A DNA stretch of 64,000 bases from Rossellomorea marisflavi (GCF_001274775.1 NZ_LGUE01000001.1:962334-1026333); one strand, 5' to 3'; shown: positions 18,278 through 26,885, numbered from the stretch's first letter. Notes: a model not told the origin generated them from the sequence alone. Made by a program: numbers and translations.

Positions 18278-18571
18278 ATGAAGATACATCTATCAGATGA
18301 AGCACTTGCCTGGTTTAAAGACGAAATGCTCGTAGATGAAGGCGAGTATGTCCGCTTTTATGTGCGATACGGAGGATCCAGTCCTTTGCATGATAGCTTC
18401 TCACTCGGAGTCAGCAAGGAAGAACCGATTGAAGCAGTGGAAACGTTGAAAAAGGCTGATCGGACATTCTTCATTGAAGAACGAGATCTATGGTTTTTTG
18501 ACGGGCATGACCTGTTCGTAGAGTTTGATTCCAAAAGACAAGAACCTGCTTACGAATATAAAAAAGCATAA
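18278..18571 (+). CDS. yneR: HesB/IscA-like protein YneR
   Basis: A 97-residue protein with the HesB/YadR/YfhF fold pattern (LSDEALAWFKDEM at the start, YVRFYVRYGG in the middle, DLFVEFDSK at the end). It lacks the C-terminal Cys-x-Cys pair that binds iron in true IscA proteins, as does B. subtilis YneR, so iron-sulfur assembly is not expected from it. The Shine-Dalgarno is GAAGGGAG. It shares a bidirectional terminator with convergent yneQ. Confidence 0.85.
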   Translation: MKIHLSDEALAWFKDEMLVDEGEYVRFYVRYGGSSPLHDSFSLGVSKEEPIEAVETLKKADRTFFIEERDLWFFDGHDLFVEFDSKRQEPAYEYKKA

Positions 18572-18572
18572 G

Positions 18573-18604
18573 AAAAAGGCTGGCCGTCAAGGTCAGCCTT
18601 TTTC
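18573..18604. terminator. Bidirectional terminator between yneR and yneQ
   Basis: AAAAAGGCTGGCC and GGTCAGCCTTTTT pair (one G-T) around GTCAA between convergent genes. Confidence 0.88.
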
Positions 18605-18910
18605 TTATTTCATTTGGAACCGTTCAATATGATCCTCTAGCCCTTCGGCCAGGAGGACCTGCAGTTGTTTGTCACCAAGGAGGTCAAAATGGGGATAGCC
18701 GCTATGACGATGATCGATCCATTCAGGCTTCAGCCCATACCCTATCCCCCACTCTATGAGTGCGTTCAAATTGGAGCAACCCGCCTTCGTGACGGTTTTT
18801 GCATCTGGGAATCGGGGATCCAGCCAGTAGTGTGTCAAAAAGGCGATTTCTCCTTGTTCCACCCGAGCTTTCCATTGGTTCAGTTCTGAACGGTTGATGC
18901 CAAAGGCCAT
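18605..18910 (-). CDS. yneQ: YneQ family protein
   Basis: A 101-residue cytosolic protein recognised as YneQ by size and by position directly behind yneP. Visible features are an acidic and amphipathic C terminus (LQVLLAEGLEDHIERFQMK) and a central KAGCSNLNALIEWGI. It starts five bases after the yneP stop, with AAGGAC inside the end of yneP, so both are in one transcript. Function unknown. Confidence 0.78.
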   Translation of the reverse strand: MAFGINRSELNQWKARVEQGEIAFLTHYWLDPRFPDAKTVTKAGCSNLNALIEWGIGYGLKPEWIDHRHSGYPHFDLLGDKQLQVLLAEGLEDHIERFQMK

Positions 18911-18915
18911 ATCGA

Positions 18916-19338
18916 TCAGTCCTTTTTCTTCGCCTTCTCGTATGCTTCATGCCATTCCGGGAACGTCTTCCGAATAGACACTGGACGGAAGGATTCTTTT
19001 TTGACGCAAGCATGTCTTGACTCACCACTCAGGGCGAGCTTATTATCGCCATTATAGATTTCGTATCCGTATGTAACACGAATGCCATCATATTCTTCAA
19101 TCCATGTTTTGATCAATGCCTTTTCCCCGTATCTGACTGGTGTCTTGTAAGCGACGTTCAAGTCGATGACAGGAGACAGGATTCCCTGTTGTTCCATCTC
19201 TACATATTGAAAGCCCAGGTCTTCAATGAGTTTCGTTCTGCCGAGTTCCATCCACACGAGATAATTGGCGTGATACACGACACCCATTTGGTCCGTTTCT
19301 GCATAGCGTACTTCAATGGTTTTTTCTGATATCTGCAT
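18916..19338 (-). CDS. yneP: Acyl-CoA thioesterase YneP (hot-dog fold)
   Basis: A 140-residue member of the 4-hydroxybenzoyl-CoA thioesterase/YbgC class. The active-site segment VRYAETDQMGVVYHANYLVW contains Asp16, the expected catalytic residue, and His23. It probably hydrolyses acyl-CoA esters as a tetramer in the cytosol; physiological substrate unknown. I start at ATG 19338 (MQISEKTIEVRYAE), with AGAGGTG upstream; this matches the B. subtilis YneP start, while a longer version lacks support. It leads the yneP-yneQ pair. Confidence 0.88.
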   Translation of the reverse strand: MQISEKTIEVRYAETDQMGVVYHANYLVWMELGRTKLIEDLGFQYVEMEQQGILSPVIDLNVAYKTPVRYGEKALIKTWIEEYDGIRVTYGYEIYNGDNKLALSGESRHACVKKESFRPVSIRKTFPEWHEAYEKAKKKD

Positions 19339-19414
19339 AGTAATAGCACCTCTTTTTAAAGTCCATCCCATTTTAACATAACATGGGAAAGGAATGAATT
19401 GTGGTGCTTAGCAA

Positions 19415-19443
19415 GAAAGCCACCCGTAACGACGGGTGGCTTT
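19415..19443 (-). terminator. Terminator of the sspN-tlp operon
   Basis: AAAGCCACCCGT and ACGGGTGGCTTT form a perfect 12-bp stem three bases beyond the tlp stop. Confidence 0.85.
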
Positions 19444-19446
19444 GCA

Positions 19447-19656
19447 TTATGACTGCGATTCATCTTTGATTTCTTGACGGAATGATTCGATGCTATCCTT
19501 CCGTCTTTCATTCTTCTGACGAATGGACTCGAGCTGTTCCTCACTGTCTGTATAGGCCATGGATTCTTCAGCCTTATCAATGTTCTCCAGCGTATTCTGG
19601 ACCATACTCTGAAGCTTCTGTGCGTTGTCACGTCGATCGTCTGGACGATGATTCAT
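19447..19656 (-). CDS. tlp: Small acid-soluble spore protein Tlp
   Basis: A 69-residue Tlp protein: HRPDDRRDNAQKLQSMVQNT, a central acidic helix and KNERRKDSIESFRQEIK match the family. In B. subtilis it is made under sigma-G in the forespore and sits in the dormant spore core. The ATG at 19656 is preceded by AAGGGGG; the longer frame starting at 19686 has no site and adds nonconserved residues. It follows sspN by 22 bases, the same order as in B. subtilis. Confidence 0.88.
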   Translation of the reverse strand: MNHRPDDRRDNAQKLQSMVQNTLENIDKAEESMAYTDSEEQLESIRQKNERRKDSIESFRQEIKDESQS

Positions 19657-19678
19657 ACCAAGTTCCCCCTTTTGAGCT

Positions 19679-19822
19679 TTATTCACCCTTTGTTTGAATC
19701 ACTTGTGCATGTTTACCTGATGTATCTTGCATCTGTTTTCCTTTATTGCCTCCGGCAGCCCTCTGCTGGGTACCGATATGGTTAGGAACAAACTGTTTGC
19801 TGTTGCGCTTCGGATTACTCAT
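19679..19822 (-). CDS. sspN: Small acid-soluble spore protein N
   Basis: A 47-residue SspN: the beginning [19 protein letters not shown] and the invariant end [15 protein letters not shown] identify it. It is a minor sigma-G-dependent spore core protein. The ATG at 19822 has AAGGAGGGG upstream. It is first in the sspN-tlp operon. Confidence 0.88.
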   Translation of the reverse strand: MSNPKRNSKQFVPNHIGTQQRAAGGNKGKQMQDTSGKHAQVIQTKGE

Positions 19823-19900
19823 GAAAATCCCCTCCTTACTCATTAGTCTGTCCATTCCTTTTGATCGAAACAGTCGAAATTTTTGGCAGGAAAAAGACAA

Positions 19901-19927
19901 AAATAAAAAGCCGATGGTTACTCGGCT
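19901..19927 (-). terminator. Terminator overlapping the fbpB stop codon
   Basis: On the minus strand AGCCGA and TCGGCT flank the TAA stop of the small fbpB-like gene (the stop lies in the loop), followed by TTTTTATTTTTG. Confidence 0.75.
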
Positions 19928-20064
19928 CTGTCTAATGAACGCTTGATCTCATAACGTGCATCGATTCGTTCCTCAATGGCATTCATGGCATCCTGATCAA
20001 GCATCAGCTGCTTTTTATTTTCGTTAACTAAATCAGTAAAGCTTCTTTTCCTTGGTCTTCTCAT
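19918..20064 (-). CDS. fbpB: FbpB family small basic protein
   Basis: A 48-residue protein, [19 protein letters not shown] at the N terminus and [20 protein letters not shown] at the C terminus, matching the FbpB family of small basic proteins. In B. subtilis FbpB works with the small RNA FsrA to lower translation of iron-rich proteins under iron starvation; aconitase, encoded three genes away here, is a known target of that response. The Shine-Dalgarno is AAGGCGGTG, four bases before the ATG. The symbol is given by family resemblance; it might be a paralogue. Confidence 0.75.
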   Translation of the reverse strand: MRRPRKRSFTDLVNENKKQLMLDQDAMNAIEERIDARYEIKRSLDRAE

Positions 20065-20100
20065 GGTACACCGCCTTATCATCAATGAAGTTGTATAAAC

Positions 20101-20128
20101 AGTATAGCCAATTATCAGACTGTTTAAA
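20101..20128 (-). promoter_or_regulatory. Possible fbpB promoter with a Fur-like half site
   Basis: On the minus strand a -10 like TATACT (20101-20106) lies 16 bases from TTTAAA (20123-20128). Between them is TGATAAT (20111-20117), one half of the Fur box; the other half is poorly kept. Confidence 0.3.
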
Positions 20129-20143
20129 CTTCATAAGGCAAGT

Positions 20144-20716
20144 TCAGTCCGTTGCTTTCTCCAACTCCTCCAGAGAAGTGAAGGCTCCGACCTTCTTGTG
20201 AATGATCACGCCTTTTTCATCAATAATGAATGTTGTGGGAACGGTAAGAATATCGTAGGCAGAGTTGATTTTATCATCTTCATCGAGTAAGACGGGAAAT
20301 GTGATTCCCAGATTGTCCTCGTACTGCTTTACATTGTATTGTGGATCAATGTTAACCGCCAGCATTGCCACGTCTTCTTTCTGCTTGTCATGAAACTCTT
20401 GAAAAATCGGTATTTCATCCTTGCAAGGAGGGCACCAGGTGGCCCAAAAATTCAAGATCACCTTTTTCCCGCGTAATTCGGATAAGGTAACCGTCTTGCC
20501 TGCTGTGGTTTTTAGTGTAAAGTCAAGCGCCCTGTCCCCTACGTTTGGACCAGGATAATGCTCTACCGGAACCTCCCCCGGATCACCTTCTTCAATATCG
20601 ATCAATTGATCGAATCCCTGTTGTTCTGCCAAGAGAGCGGATGGTCGGGATTGATTTTCAACATATAGGCTGTAAACCAATAGGGCGATGAGTAATAAAC
20701 CGAAAAATGATTTCAT
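20144..20716 (-). CDS. yneN: Membrane-anchored thiol-disulfide oxidoreductase YneN
   Basis: A 190-residue TlpA/ResA-like protein. One N-terminal membrane anchor (residues 2-19) places the thioredoxin domain outside the cell. The active site is WCPPC (Cys95 and Cys98), with the cis-proline segment VPTTFIIDEKG. ResA-type proteins reduce disulfides of exported apoproteins such as apocytochromes; the partner here is unknown. GGAGGGGA precedes ATG 20716; the longer frame adds unrelated residues. It lies behind citB but beyond its terminator. Confidence 0.88.
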   Translation of the reverse strand: MKSFFGLLLIALLVYSLYVENQSRPSALLAEQQGFDQLIDIEEGDPGEVPVEHYPGPNVGDRALDFTLKTTAGKTVTLSELRGKKVILNFWATWCPPCKDEIPIFQEFHDKQKEDVAMLAVNIDPQYNVKQYEDNLGITFPVLLDEDDKINSAYDILTVPTTFIIDEKGVIIHKKVGAFTSLEELEKATD

Positions 20717-20790
20717 GTTAATCCCCTCCATGGACATCCTCTTTTTAACGTTATGCAGGCATGTCCAACTATATGAGGGAAAAAGCATAC

Positions 20791-20823
20791 AAAAAGCCCC
20801 CGTACAGGACGGGGGCTTTCATC
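20791..20823 (-). terminator. Terminator of citB
   Basis: AAAGCCCCCGT and ACGGGGGCTTT form a perfect GC-rich stem followed on the minus strand by TTTTTG, five bases after the citB stop. Confidence 0.92.
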
Positions 20824-20827
20824 TAAA

Positions 20828-23539
20828 TTATGATTGAAGCTTGCCGCGAAGGACCATTTGCAGGATTCCGCCGTGACGGTAGTAATCCACTTCCACATCA
20901 GAATCAAATCGAGCGAGTACGTCAAATTCTACTTTCGTACCATCTTCTTTGACTGCTGTCACTGTAAGGATATCACGAGGCTTGACTCCATCGGTGATAT
21001 TTACAGAGATGGCTTCCTTGCCTGTCAATCCAAGGGTTTCAGCACTTTCGCCCTGCTTGAATTGAAGCGGAAGGACACCCATCATGACAAGGTTGGAACG
21101 GTGGATACGCTCATAACTTTCAGCGATGACCGTTTTGATGCCAAGGAGGTTCGTACCTTTAGCTGCCCAGTCACGTGAAGAACCCATGCCATAATCTTTA
21201 CCGGCAAGGATCGCAAGACCTGTGCCATCTTCTTGATACTTCATGCATGCATCATAGATCGGCATGATCTCTTCCTCAGGCCAGTAGGTTGTGAATCCAC
21301 CTTCTGTACCAGGAGCGATCTGGTTACGGATACGGATATTCGCAAATGTTCCGCGCATCATGACCTCATGGTTCCCACGACGTGAACCGTAAGAGTTGAA
21401 ATCACGAGGCTCTACACCATTGGCACGAAGGTATTTTCCGGCAGGTGTATCTTTGCCGATTGCGCCTGCAGGCGAGATATGGTCAGTCGTAACAGAATCT
21501 CCAAACTTCCCTACAACGCGAAGACCATCAAGTCCTTGGATGGCTTCAGGCGTTGGAGCAAGGCCAGTGAAGAATGACGGATTCTGAATGTACGTCGAAT
21601 TATCATCGAAGCTGTATAGAGGCTCATTGCTCGTCTGAATTTCATTCCAACGCTCATTCTCTGTGAAGACGTGCTCATATTCCCTGCGGAAAAGCTCAGG
21701 TGTAACGGTCGATTTCACGACATCTTTGACTTCATCCTGTGAAGGCCAGATATCGTTGAAGAAAACATCGTTTCCGTCTTTATCTTTTCCGAGTGAATCT
21801 TTTTCAAGGTCAATATCCACTGTACCTGCTAGTGCATAAGCCACAACAAGTGGAGGAGAAGCAAGATAGTTTGCTTTTACGAGAGGATGGATCCGTCCTT
21901 CGAAGTTACGGTTTCCGGATAGGACGGAAGTCAACAATAAGTCTGCATCCGATACGGCCTTCTCGATTTCAGGGCGAAGTGGACCGGAGTTACCGATACA
22001 AGTCGTACAACCATATCCGACCAAGTTGAATCCGATTTCCTCAAGATAAGAAAGCAATCCGGAGTCTCTCAGGTATCCAGTTACGACCTTTGAACCTGGT
22101 GCCAGGGAAGTCTTGACGTAATCTGGAACGTTCATACCGAGTTCAACGGCTTTCTTGGCCACTAGTCCCGCTCCAAGCATGACGTATGGATTGGATGTAT
22201 TCGTACAAGAAGTGATGGCAGCGATTCCGATGGCACCTGTCGGCATTTCGACATCCTTGCCTTCAGCTGTGGAATATTTTGCCGTCTTGTTGAATTCAGC
22301 TTGATCCAAACCGAATCCTTGGACACCTTCTTTAGCCGTTACGGATTGATGGAACGCTTCTTTCATATCAGAAAGAGGGATCAAATCCTGTGGACGTTTC
22401 GGTCCTGAAAGGTTTGCACTTACAGTAGATAAGTCAAGTTCCACTACATCAGTGTAAGTAGGCTCTTCTTTTTCAGGTGTGAAGAACATATCATTTTGCT
22501 TCAAGTATTCTTCCACCATGGATATATGAGCTTCGTCACGGCCAGTCAGGCGCATATAGTCAAGTGATTCTGAATCTACAGGGAAGAATCCGCATGTCGC
22601 ACCGTATTCCGGAGCCATATTGGCAATGGTTGCACGGTCTGCAAGAGGAAGTGTTGCAACTCCTGGTCCGAAGAACTCAACAAATTTGCCTACGACACCT
22701 TTTTGACGGAGCACCTGAGTGACTTTAAGGGCAAGGTCTGTTGCCGTTGCACCGTTTGGAAGTTCTCCTGTGAATTTGACACCGATGACTTCTGGGATCG
22801 GGAAGTATGAAGGTTGACCAAGCATACCTGCTTCTGCCTCGATTCCTCCTACACCCCAACCAAGAACGCCGATTCCGTTGATCATGGTCGTATGGGAGTC
22901 TGTTCCTACAAGTGTATCCGGATACGTTTCAAAGTCGCCTTCCGTTGTTTCAACGGCATGGACAACACTAGCAAGGTACTCCAGGTTAACCTGATGGACG
23001 ATCCCGGTTGCCGGTGGAACGGCACGATAGTTTTCAAATGCTTTTTGCGCCCAGCTCAGGAACTGGTAACGCTCTGTATTACGTTCGAATTCAAGATCCA
23101 TATTGGCTTTAAGTGCTGTAGCCGTGCCATATTGATCTACTTGGACCGAGTGGTCGATGACGAGGTCGACCGGGATTTCTGGATTGATCTTCTGTGGATC
23201 CCCACCGATATCCGCCATGGCTTTACGAAGGGATGCAAGATCGACAACAGCCGGTACACCCGTGAAATCTTGAAGGATGACGCGTGATGGTTTGAATGGA
23301 ACTTCCGCATCCTTTACTTCGGAAGATCCCCAGTTCGCTAAGTTTTCAATGTGCTCTTGGTTGATGACACGTCCGTCATATTGACGCAGGACGGATTCGA
23401 GTAGTACTTTCACGCTGTAAGGTAAGCGGTTGATTTTTGTCACGCCTGCTTCTTCAAGTGCTTTCAGACGGTAGTAATGATAACGTTTACCGTCAAGCTC
23501 AAATGAAGTGCGTGCATTGAATACATCATTCTTTGCCAT
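20828..23539 (-). CDS. citB: Aconitate hydratase
   Basis: A 903-residue aconitase A/IRP1-type enzyme that isomerises citrate and isocitrate in the TCA cycle. The [4Fe-4S] cluster cysteines are in [12 protein letters not shown] (about residue 440) and [14 protein letters not shown] (about 505 and 508); [12 protein letters not shown] and [11 protein letters not shown] mark the swivel domain. The B. subtilis orthologue also binds RNA when iron is low. AGAGGGGG lies eight bases before the ATG. The upstream region carries a CcpC-type operator. Genome position between yneN and the divergent ssp genes is as in B. subtilis. Confidence 0.96.
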   Translation of the reverse strand: MAKNDVFNARTSFELDGKRYHYYRLKALEEAGVTKINRLPYSVKVLLESVLRQYDGRVINQEHIENLANWGSSEVKDAEVPFKPSRVILQDFTGVPAVVDLASLRKAMADIGGDPQKINPEIPVDLVIDHSVQVDQYGTATALKANMDLEFERNTERYQFLSWAQKAFENYRAVPPATGIVHQVNLEYLASVVHAVETTEGDFETYPDTLVGTDSHTTMINGIGVLGWGVGGIEAEAGMLGQPSYFPIPEVIGVKFTGELPNGATATDLALKVTQVLRQKGVVGKFVEFFGPGVATLPLADRATIANMAPEYGATCGFFPVDSESLDYMRLTGRDEAHISMVEEYLKQNDMFFTPEKEEPTYTDVVELDLSTVSANLSGPKRPQDLIPLSDMKEAFHQSVTAKEGVQGFGLDQAEFNKTAKYSTAEGKDVEMPTGAIGIAAITSCTNTSNPYVMLGAGLVAKKAVELGMNVPDYVKTSLAPGSKVVTGYLRDSGLLSYLEEIGFNLVGYGCTTCIGNSGPLRPEIEKAVSDADLLLTSVLSGNRNFEGRIHPLVKANYLASPPLVVAYALAGTVDIDLEKDSLGKDKDGNDVFFNDIWPSQDEVKDVVKSTVTPELFRREYEHVFTENERWNEIQTSNEPLYSFDDNSTYIQNPSFFTGLAPTPEAIQGLDGLRVVGKFGDSVTTDHISPAGAIGKDTPAGKYLRANGVEPRDFNSYGSRRGNHEVMMRGTFANIRIRNQIAPGTEGGFTTYWPEEEIMPIYDACMKYQEDGTGLAILAGKDYGMGSSRDWAAKGTNLLGIKTVIAESYERIHRSNLVMMGVLPLQFKQGESAETLGLTGKEAISVNITDGVKPRDILTVTAVKEDGTKVEFDVLARFDSDVEVDYYRHGGILQMVLRGKLQS

Positions 23540-23618
23540 AGTTAGTTCCCCCTCTGACTGCTTGCGTACATTGACGCAGAAAAGCTGTAAAAATGGTCAA
23601 ACTTTTCTCACACTAATT

Positions 23619-23692
23619 ATCATATTACAAGCGATTACATAAGTAAATAACAATAAAGTTATTGTTTTTGATAAGTTTTGCTTATCAAAAAC
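23619..23692 (-). promoter_or_regulatory. citB promoter with CcpC-type dyad
   Basis: On the minus strand TTTACT (23642-23647) and TATGAT (23619-23624) are 17 bases apart and predict transcription start near 23612. A perfect 12-bp inverted repeat with a five-base spacer covers 23664-23692 and contains ATAA-N7-TTAT, the CcpC consensus, centred at about -66. A half site ATAA lies at 23639-23642, about -27. This is the arrangement described for the B. subtilis citB promoter. Confidence 0.75.
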
Positions 23693-23861
23693 ATCCAACA
23701 CTCTTCATAAACGGTGAGAACATTGTCAAATCAAGGATCTGCGTCGTGTCGTAACATGTCAACATCTTCAAAATATTATGCTGAAAAAATGAATATGGTG
23801 GCTCTTCCCTTCAATAGAAGCTTGCCCATTGAGGCATTCTAATTACATGGGAGGTGTTCTC

Positions 23862-24005
23862 ATGGGAATGGGAATAACCGAACAGAATGTTAGCGGCACA
23901 ATTGCCGCCGGTGTACATGACAGTGAAATCACGAAGAACTGTCCATTGAGCCGCTGACGGAGAAGCAAAGCGGTTCACTGAAAAGAAACACCAATGGATG
24001 CAAGG
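23862..24005 (+). pseudogene. sspO: Decayed sspO (spore core protein O)
   Basis: In B. subtilis sspO-sspP is divergent from citB. Here intact sspP is present, but where sspO should be there is only a broken reading frame. GGGAGGTG precedes ATG 23862, whose frame gives MGMGITEQNVSGTIAAGVHD and stops at 23957. The SspO C-terminal signature (compare NEEFANEPLTEAQ) appears in a different frame from 23927: NHEELSIEPLTEKQ, then LKRNTNG. A net loss of about ten bases in the middle (KAQGQGAG region) explains the shift. The first half still aligns loosely with SspO. It is probably a pseudogene; a sequencing error would not explain the weakened N terminus. Confidence 0.55.
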
Positions 24006-24066
24006 GAATTCTCACCAATACACTACCCTTTTCATTCACAGATAAACATGCGGATCAAGGAGGCAT

Positions 24067-24210
24067 ATGAAATTGGAAAAACACACACCGAAAGACATCA
24101 GGAAAAATGCTCCCGAACAATCCGGCCAACCCAAGCCATTGAGTGGTTCCCACAAAGTGAAGAATCGGAACCATTCACGTCAAAAGCATAATCAGCATCA
24201 CGATATGTAA
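24067..24210 (+). CDS. sspP: Small acid-soluble spore protein P
   Basis: A 47-residue Ssp[21 protein letters not shown] and [14 protein letters not shown] followed by a His-rich end HHDM match the family (CotL in older naming). AAGGAGG lies only three bases before ATG 24067; the TTG two codons later would be better spaced and would remove MK. The gene follows the decayed sspO and ends in a strong terminator. It should be a sigma-G-dependent spore core protein. Confidence 0.85.
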   Translation: MKLEKHTPKDIRKNAPEQSGQPKPLSGSHKVKNRNHSRQKHNQHHDM

Positions 24211-24243
24211 CAAGCAGGCCGGGCTTCCAAGCCCGGCTTGTCT
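24211..24243 (+). terminator. Terminator after sspP
   Basis: CCGGGCTT and AAGCCCGG form the core stem with CAAG/CTTG outside, followed by TGTCTCTG; it starts directly after the stop codon. Confidence 0.8.
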
Positions 24244-24313
24244 CTGATTCCTCACCTTTTCTTTAAGCCGCGAATATACTGTGCTGAAAGAGATCAGTGG
24301 GGGTCGTAGTCAC

Positions 24314-24712
24314 ATGGGGAAGGAAAAAGAGGATTTTCGCCTTGAAAGCTGGGAAGAGGACATGAAGGACTGGTTCCTCGATCCTGTCAATGGGCAGCTT
24401 GATGAAAAGGAATTCCGTTTGGAGTTCTTCGAATCAACGGCATCCTTTATCCTTGAAGTCGATACTGAACACATACAACCGGAGGCGGTGATCATTAAGA
24501 AAGAGGGTCACCGTCTCCATATTATCCTCAACCTGAAGGATAGGAAATGCAAGCGGTCGGTGACCTTTCCATTTTCTTTGGATCACCATCCCATTTCATA
24601 CACTGTTGGACACCATTCCATCGAAATCATGATCTTCAAGAAACAGTCCGGATCCTTCACTAAGGATCGCTATATCATTGATTGCAAAAACGATCAGGAC
24701 TACATGTCCTGA
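24314..24712 (+). CDS. Hsp20-like small protein
   Basis: A 132-residue acidic protein. A polar N-terminal part (residues 1-35) precedes a beta-rich segment with the feel of an alpha-crystallin domain (FFESTASFILEVDTEHIQPE, then VIIKKEGHRLHIILNL, KRSVTFPFSL, SIEIMIFKK). Bacillus spores contain such proteins (CotP type), but the assignment is tentative because the family is divergent. The ATG at 24314 has GTGGGGGT nine bases upstream. Its stop codon lies inside the shared terminator with the convergent helicase gene. Confidence 0.6.
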   Translation: MGKEKEDFRLESWEEDMKDWFLDPVNGQLDEKEFRLEFFESTASFILEVDTEHIQPEAVIIKKEGHRLHIILNLKDRKCKRSVTFPFSLDHHPISYTVGHHSIEIMIFKKQSGSFTKDRYIIDCKNDQDYMS

Positions 24713-24720
24713 TCGTTTTT
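24686..24720. terminator. Bidirectional terminator overlapping both stop codons
   Basis: AAAAACGATCAGGAC and GTCCTGATCGTTTTT form a 15-bp perfect stem around TACAT. It encodes the last residues of the Hsp20-like gene (KNDQDYMS) and touches the helicase stop. Confidence 0.9.
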
Positions 24721-26885
24721 CACTCGCTGTTCAATTCCAGATATCGGGTACATATGGCCTTTGAAAAGAGTCGCAAATGGTTTGGAAACGCCCCTTGTTG
24801 AAACGGGTTGATCCATAAGATCTTTTGATCAATGATCAGGGAGGTCCCTCCAATTTGGTCATCGAACGTGACTTCAATTGTACGGCTGGCTGCCTGGAGG
24901 AGAGCCATAATGCTTGTCGGGATTTTTTGTTGATCCCTGACAAAGACGCGGATCGAGCTCTTTGAAGAAGCAAGGTCCTTTACTAGCTTCTTTTCCACTT
25001 CACGGCCAAACCATTTGATGCGTTTGGCAGAAACCGGTTCTATTTCTTTAAGCGCTGTGTTCCTCCCTGTGGTTTCCAAATGGTCGATCAGCTGTCGCAG
25101 GGGCATGGACTTGCCTCCTTTTCTCTTCATGAAGCCGTGATCTCCCATCAGGATGAATTTCCCCCTTGCTCTCGTTACGGCTACATTCACGAGACGATCA
25201 CTCGATTTCCCTGTCAACAGTCGTCCAGGACGTTCATGATTCGGTCCGTCCACTACATCAAAAATCATCATATCGTTCTCTGATCCTTGAAATCCGTGAA
25301 CGGTGGAGGCATATAGTTGAAGAGCCGAACCCTCCCAATCCCTCAAAATCCCTTCATCAATAAGGGTCTTGATCCACTGTGCCTGCGCCCTATAAGGTGT
25401 AACGATCCCGAGGGAAGACACCCCATCTTGAATGGCTTCAAGGGCAAGGGAAATCGAGATGATCCCTGATAGGGGATTCCACCTAGATCCTTTATGAGTC
25501 AATCCCCATTCACCTATCTCGGGAACGTCTAGCAAGATACCCCCATCTCCCATGAACGGACGTTTCATGACGATCGAAGCCCTGGCGTCCGCTACGGAAG
25601 GATGGTCATAAACCCGGGAATGATAGATGTATCGATTGGTAAATGAAGAGATACTAGGGTGCATCCTGCGCTGTTCCGGCAGGAGAAGTAGCTGGGGGTG
25701 GTGTCCACCTGTTTCAATCAACTTCGCTACACCCGAACGGTGAAAAATATCCTCATTCAGCCACTTTTTCACAAGGGGATGAAATGATGTAGAAATCGGC
25801 GGGAGCTGTTTGAAGTCTCCACAGATGATGACCCGCTTTCCCAAAGTGGCAGCGAATGCGAGCTGTGGTATATAGGCCATACTGGATTCGTCTACGATGA
25901 CCAGATCATACTCATTATCATAGATTAAAGAGTCGATGGCTGCCTTGGATAGGGTGGTCCCGACGACGCTTGCTTCTTCGAGTACCGTCCCCTCCCTCCT
26001 TTTCAGCTTTTCCTTGATTTTTTGGTAATGCAGCTCAAGCCGGCTCAAGCGTTCTGAGTCATAACTCGAAAATTTCTTTGTCAGTTTCTTCTTCAGCTTC
26101 AGTCGGTATTTTTCTACCTTCCCACGCTCCTCTGACAGCTTGGGATCCTGGAGTTCGAGAAGCTGGGTCAAGTTGACGTCACGGGCTTCGGCAGAAAGGG
26201 ATTTTCGGTTTTGACCGTACCGGACGACTTCACCAGGCTTCCAGCGATCATTTTCTGTTAAAAAATGATGCATTTCTTCTATTAATACATCGACGGCTGC
26301 ATTGCTGTGTGACAAGATGAGAATCTTTTTGCCTTCTGTATAATGGTAAGCGGCCACCCGTGCGAGTGTGTAGGTCTTTCCCGTCCCGGGCGGTCCCCAT
26401 ATAAATGTCACATCATTGTATTTACTTCTAACGTACGCTTCATGCAGGAGATGCTTACCCGGAGGGTGATGCGTCACTCCGGAGGGCTGGATGGTCCGGA
26501 GTGCACGTGAAGATTTACCATGGCGTTCTTTGACTTCTTCCAAGCGCTGCCACAGCTTCTCCAGGAGCTCCCAGGGTTCATAAATGAGACGGGCGTGACT
26601 GAGTATGTCCCCCAGGTATTCATCCACTTCAATGATACATTCCGTTTCTTCCGATGAAATCACGATCCCTTGGAGGTTCTTCTGATGATACTCCACCTGA
26701 ATGGACCCGCCTTCTGGGAATGAACGGGGATAAGGAAGGGTAAACCAATAAACACAGCTCCCTTCCTCTTTTTTAATGCATCGACCATTCTCAACCCTTA
26801 TTCCCCCGTTTTGCTTTTTTTTCATTTGAAGGATTTCCATATCAAGGGCATCCTGCCATTCGCTTATGATTTCTGTATGCTTCAT
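24720..26885 (-). CDS. UPF1-like superfamily 1 DNA/RNA helicase
   Basis: A 721-residue helicase. An N-terminal beta-rich region (1-105) resembles the OB/stalk part of IGHMBP2/UPF1 proteins. The helicase core has GPPGTGKT (164-171), SHSNAAVDVL (motif Ia), VIVDESSMAYIPQ (motif II, DEAA-type variant DESS), ICGDFKQLPPI (motif III), LPEQRRMHPSIS (motif IV), TPYRAQAQWI and STVHGFQGSENDMMIFD (motif V), NVAVTRARGKFILMGD (motif VI). After the core is a short extra domain (about 600-721). Substrate unknown; the family unwinds DNA or RNA 5' to 3'. AAAGGGG precedes the ATG at 26885. Confidence 0.85.
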   Translation of the reverse strand: MKHTEIISEWQDALDMEILQMKKKQNGGIRVENGRCIKKEEGSCVYWFTLPYPRSFPEGGSIQVEYHQKNLQGIVISSEETECIIEVDEYLGDILSHARLIYEPWELLEKLWQRLEEVKERHGKSSRALRTIQPSGVTHHPPGKHLLHEAYVRSKYNDVTFIWGPPGTGKTYTLARVAAYHYTEGKKILILSHSNAAVDVLIEEMHHFLTENDRWKPGEVVRYGQNRKSLSAEARDVNLTQLLELQDPKLSEERGKVEKYRLKLKKKLTKKFSSYDSERLSRLELHYQKIKEKLKRREGTVLEEASVVGTTLSKAAIDSLIYDNEYDLVIVDESSMAYIPQLAFAATLGKRVIICGDFKQLPPISTSFHPLVKKWLNEDIFHRSGVAKLIETGGHHPQLLLLPEQRRMHPSISSFTNRYIYHSRVYDHPSVADARASIVMKRPFMGDGGILLDVPEIGEWGLTHKGSRWNPLSGIISISLALEAIQDGVSSLGIVTPYRAQAQWIKTLIDEGILRDWEGSALQLYASTVHGFQGSENDMMIFDVVDGPNHERPGRLLTGKSSDRLVNVAVTRARGKFILMGDHGFMKRKGGKSMPLRQLIDHLETTGRNTALKEIEPVSAKRIKWFGREVEKKLVKDLASSKSSIRVFVRDQQKIPTSIMALLQAASRTIEVTFDDQIGGTSLIIDQKILWINPFQQGAFPNHLRLFSKAICTRYLELNSE

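Noticed and set aside
22814..23287. Open frame antisense to citB
   Set aside because: Shadow of the aconitase gene.
23994..24191. 65-codon plus-strand frame near sspP
   Set aside because: It overlaps sspP in another frame and lacks a ribosome site; SspP is clearly recognisable in its own frame.
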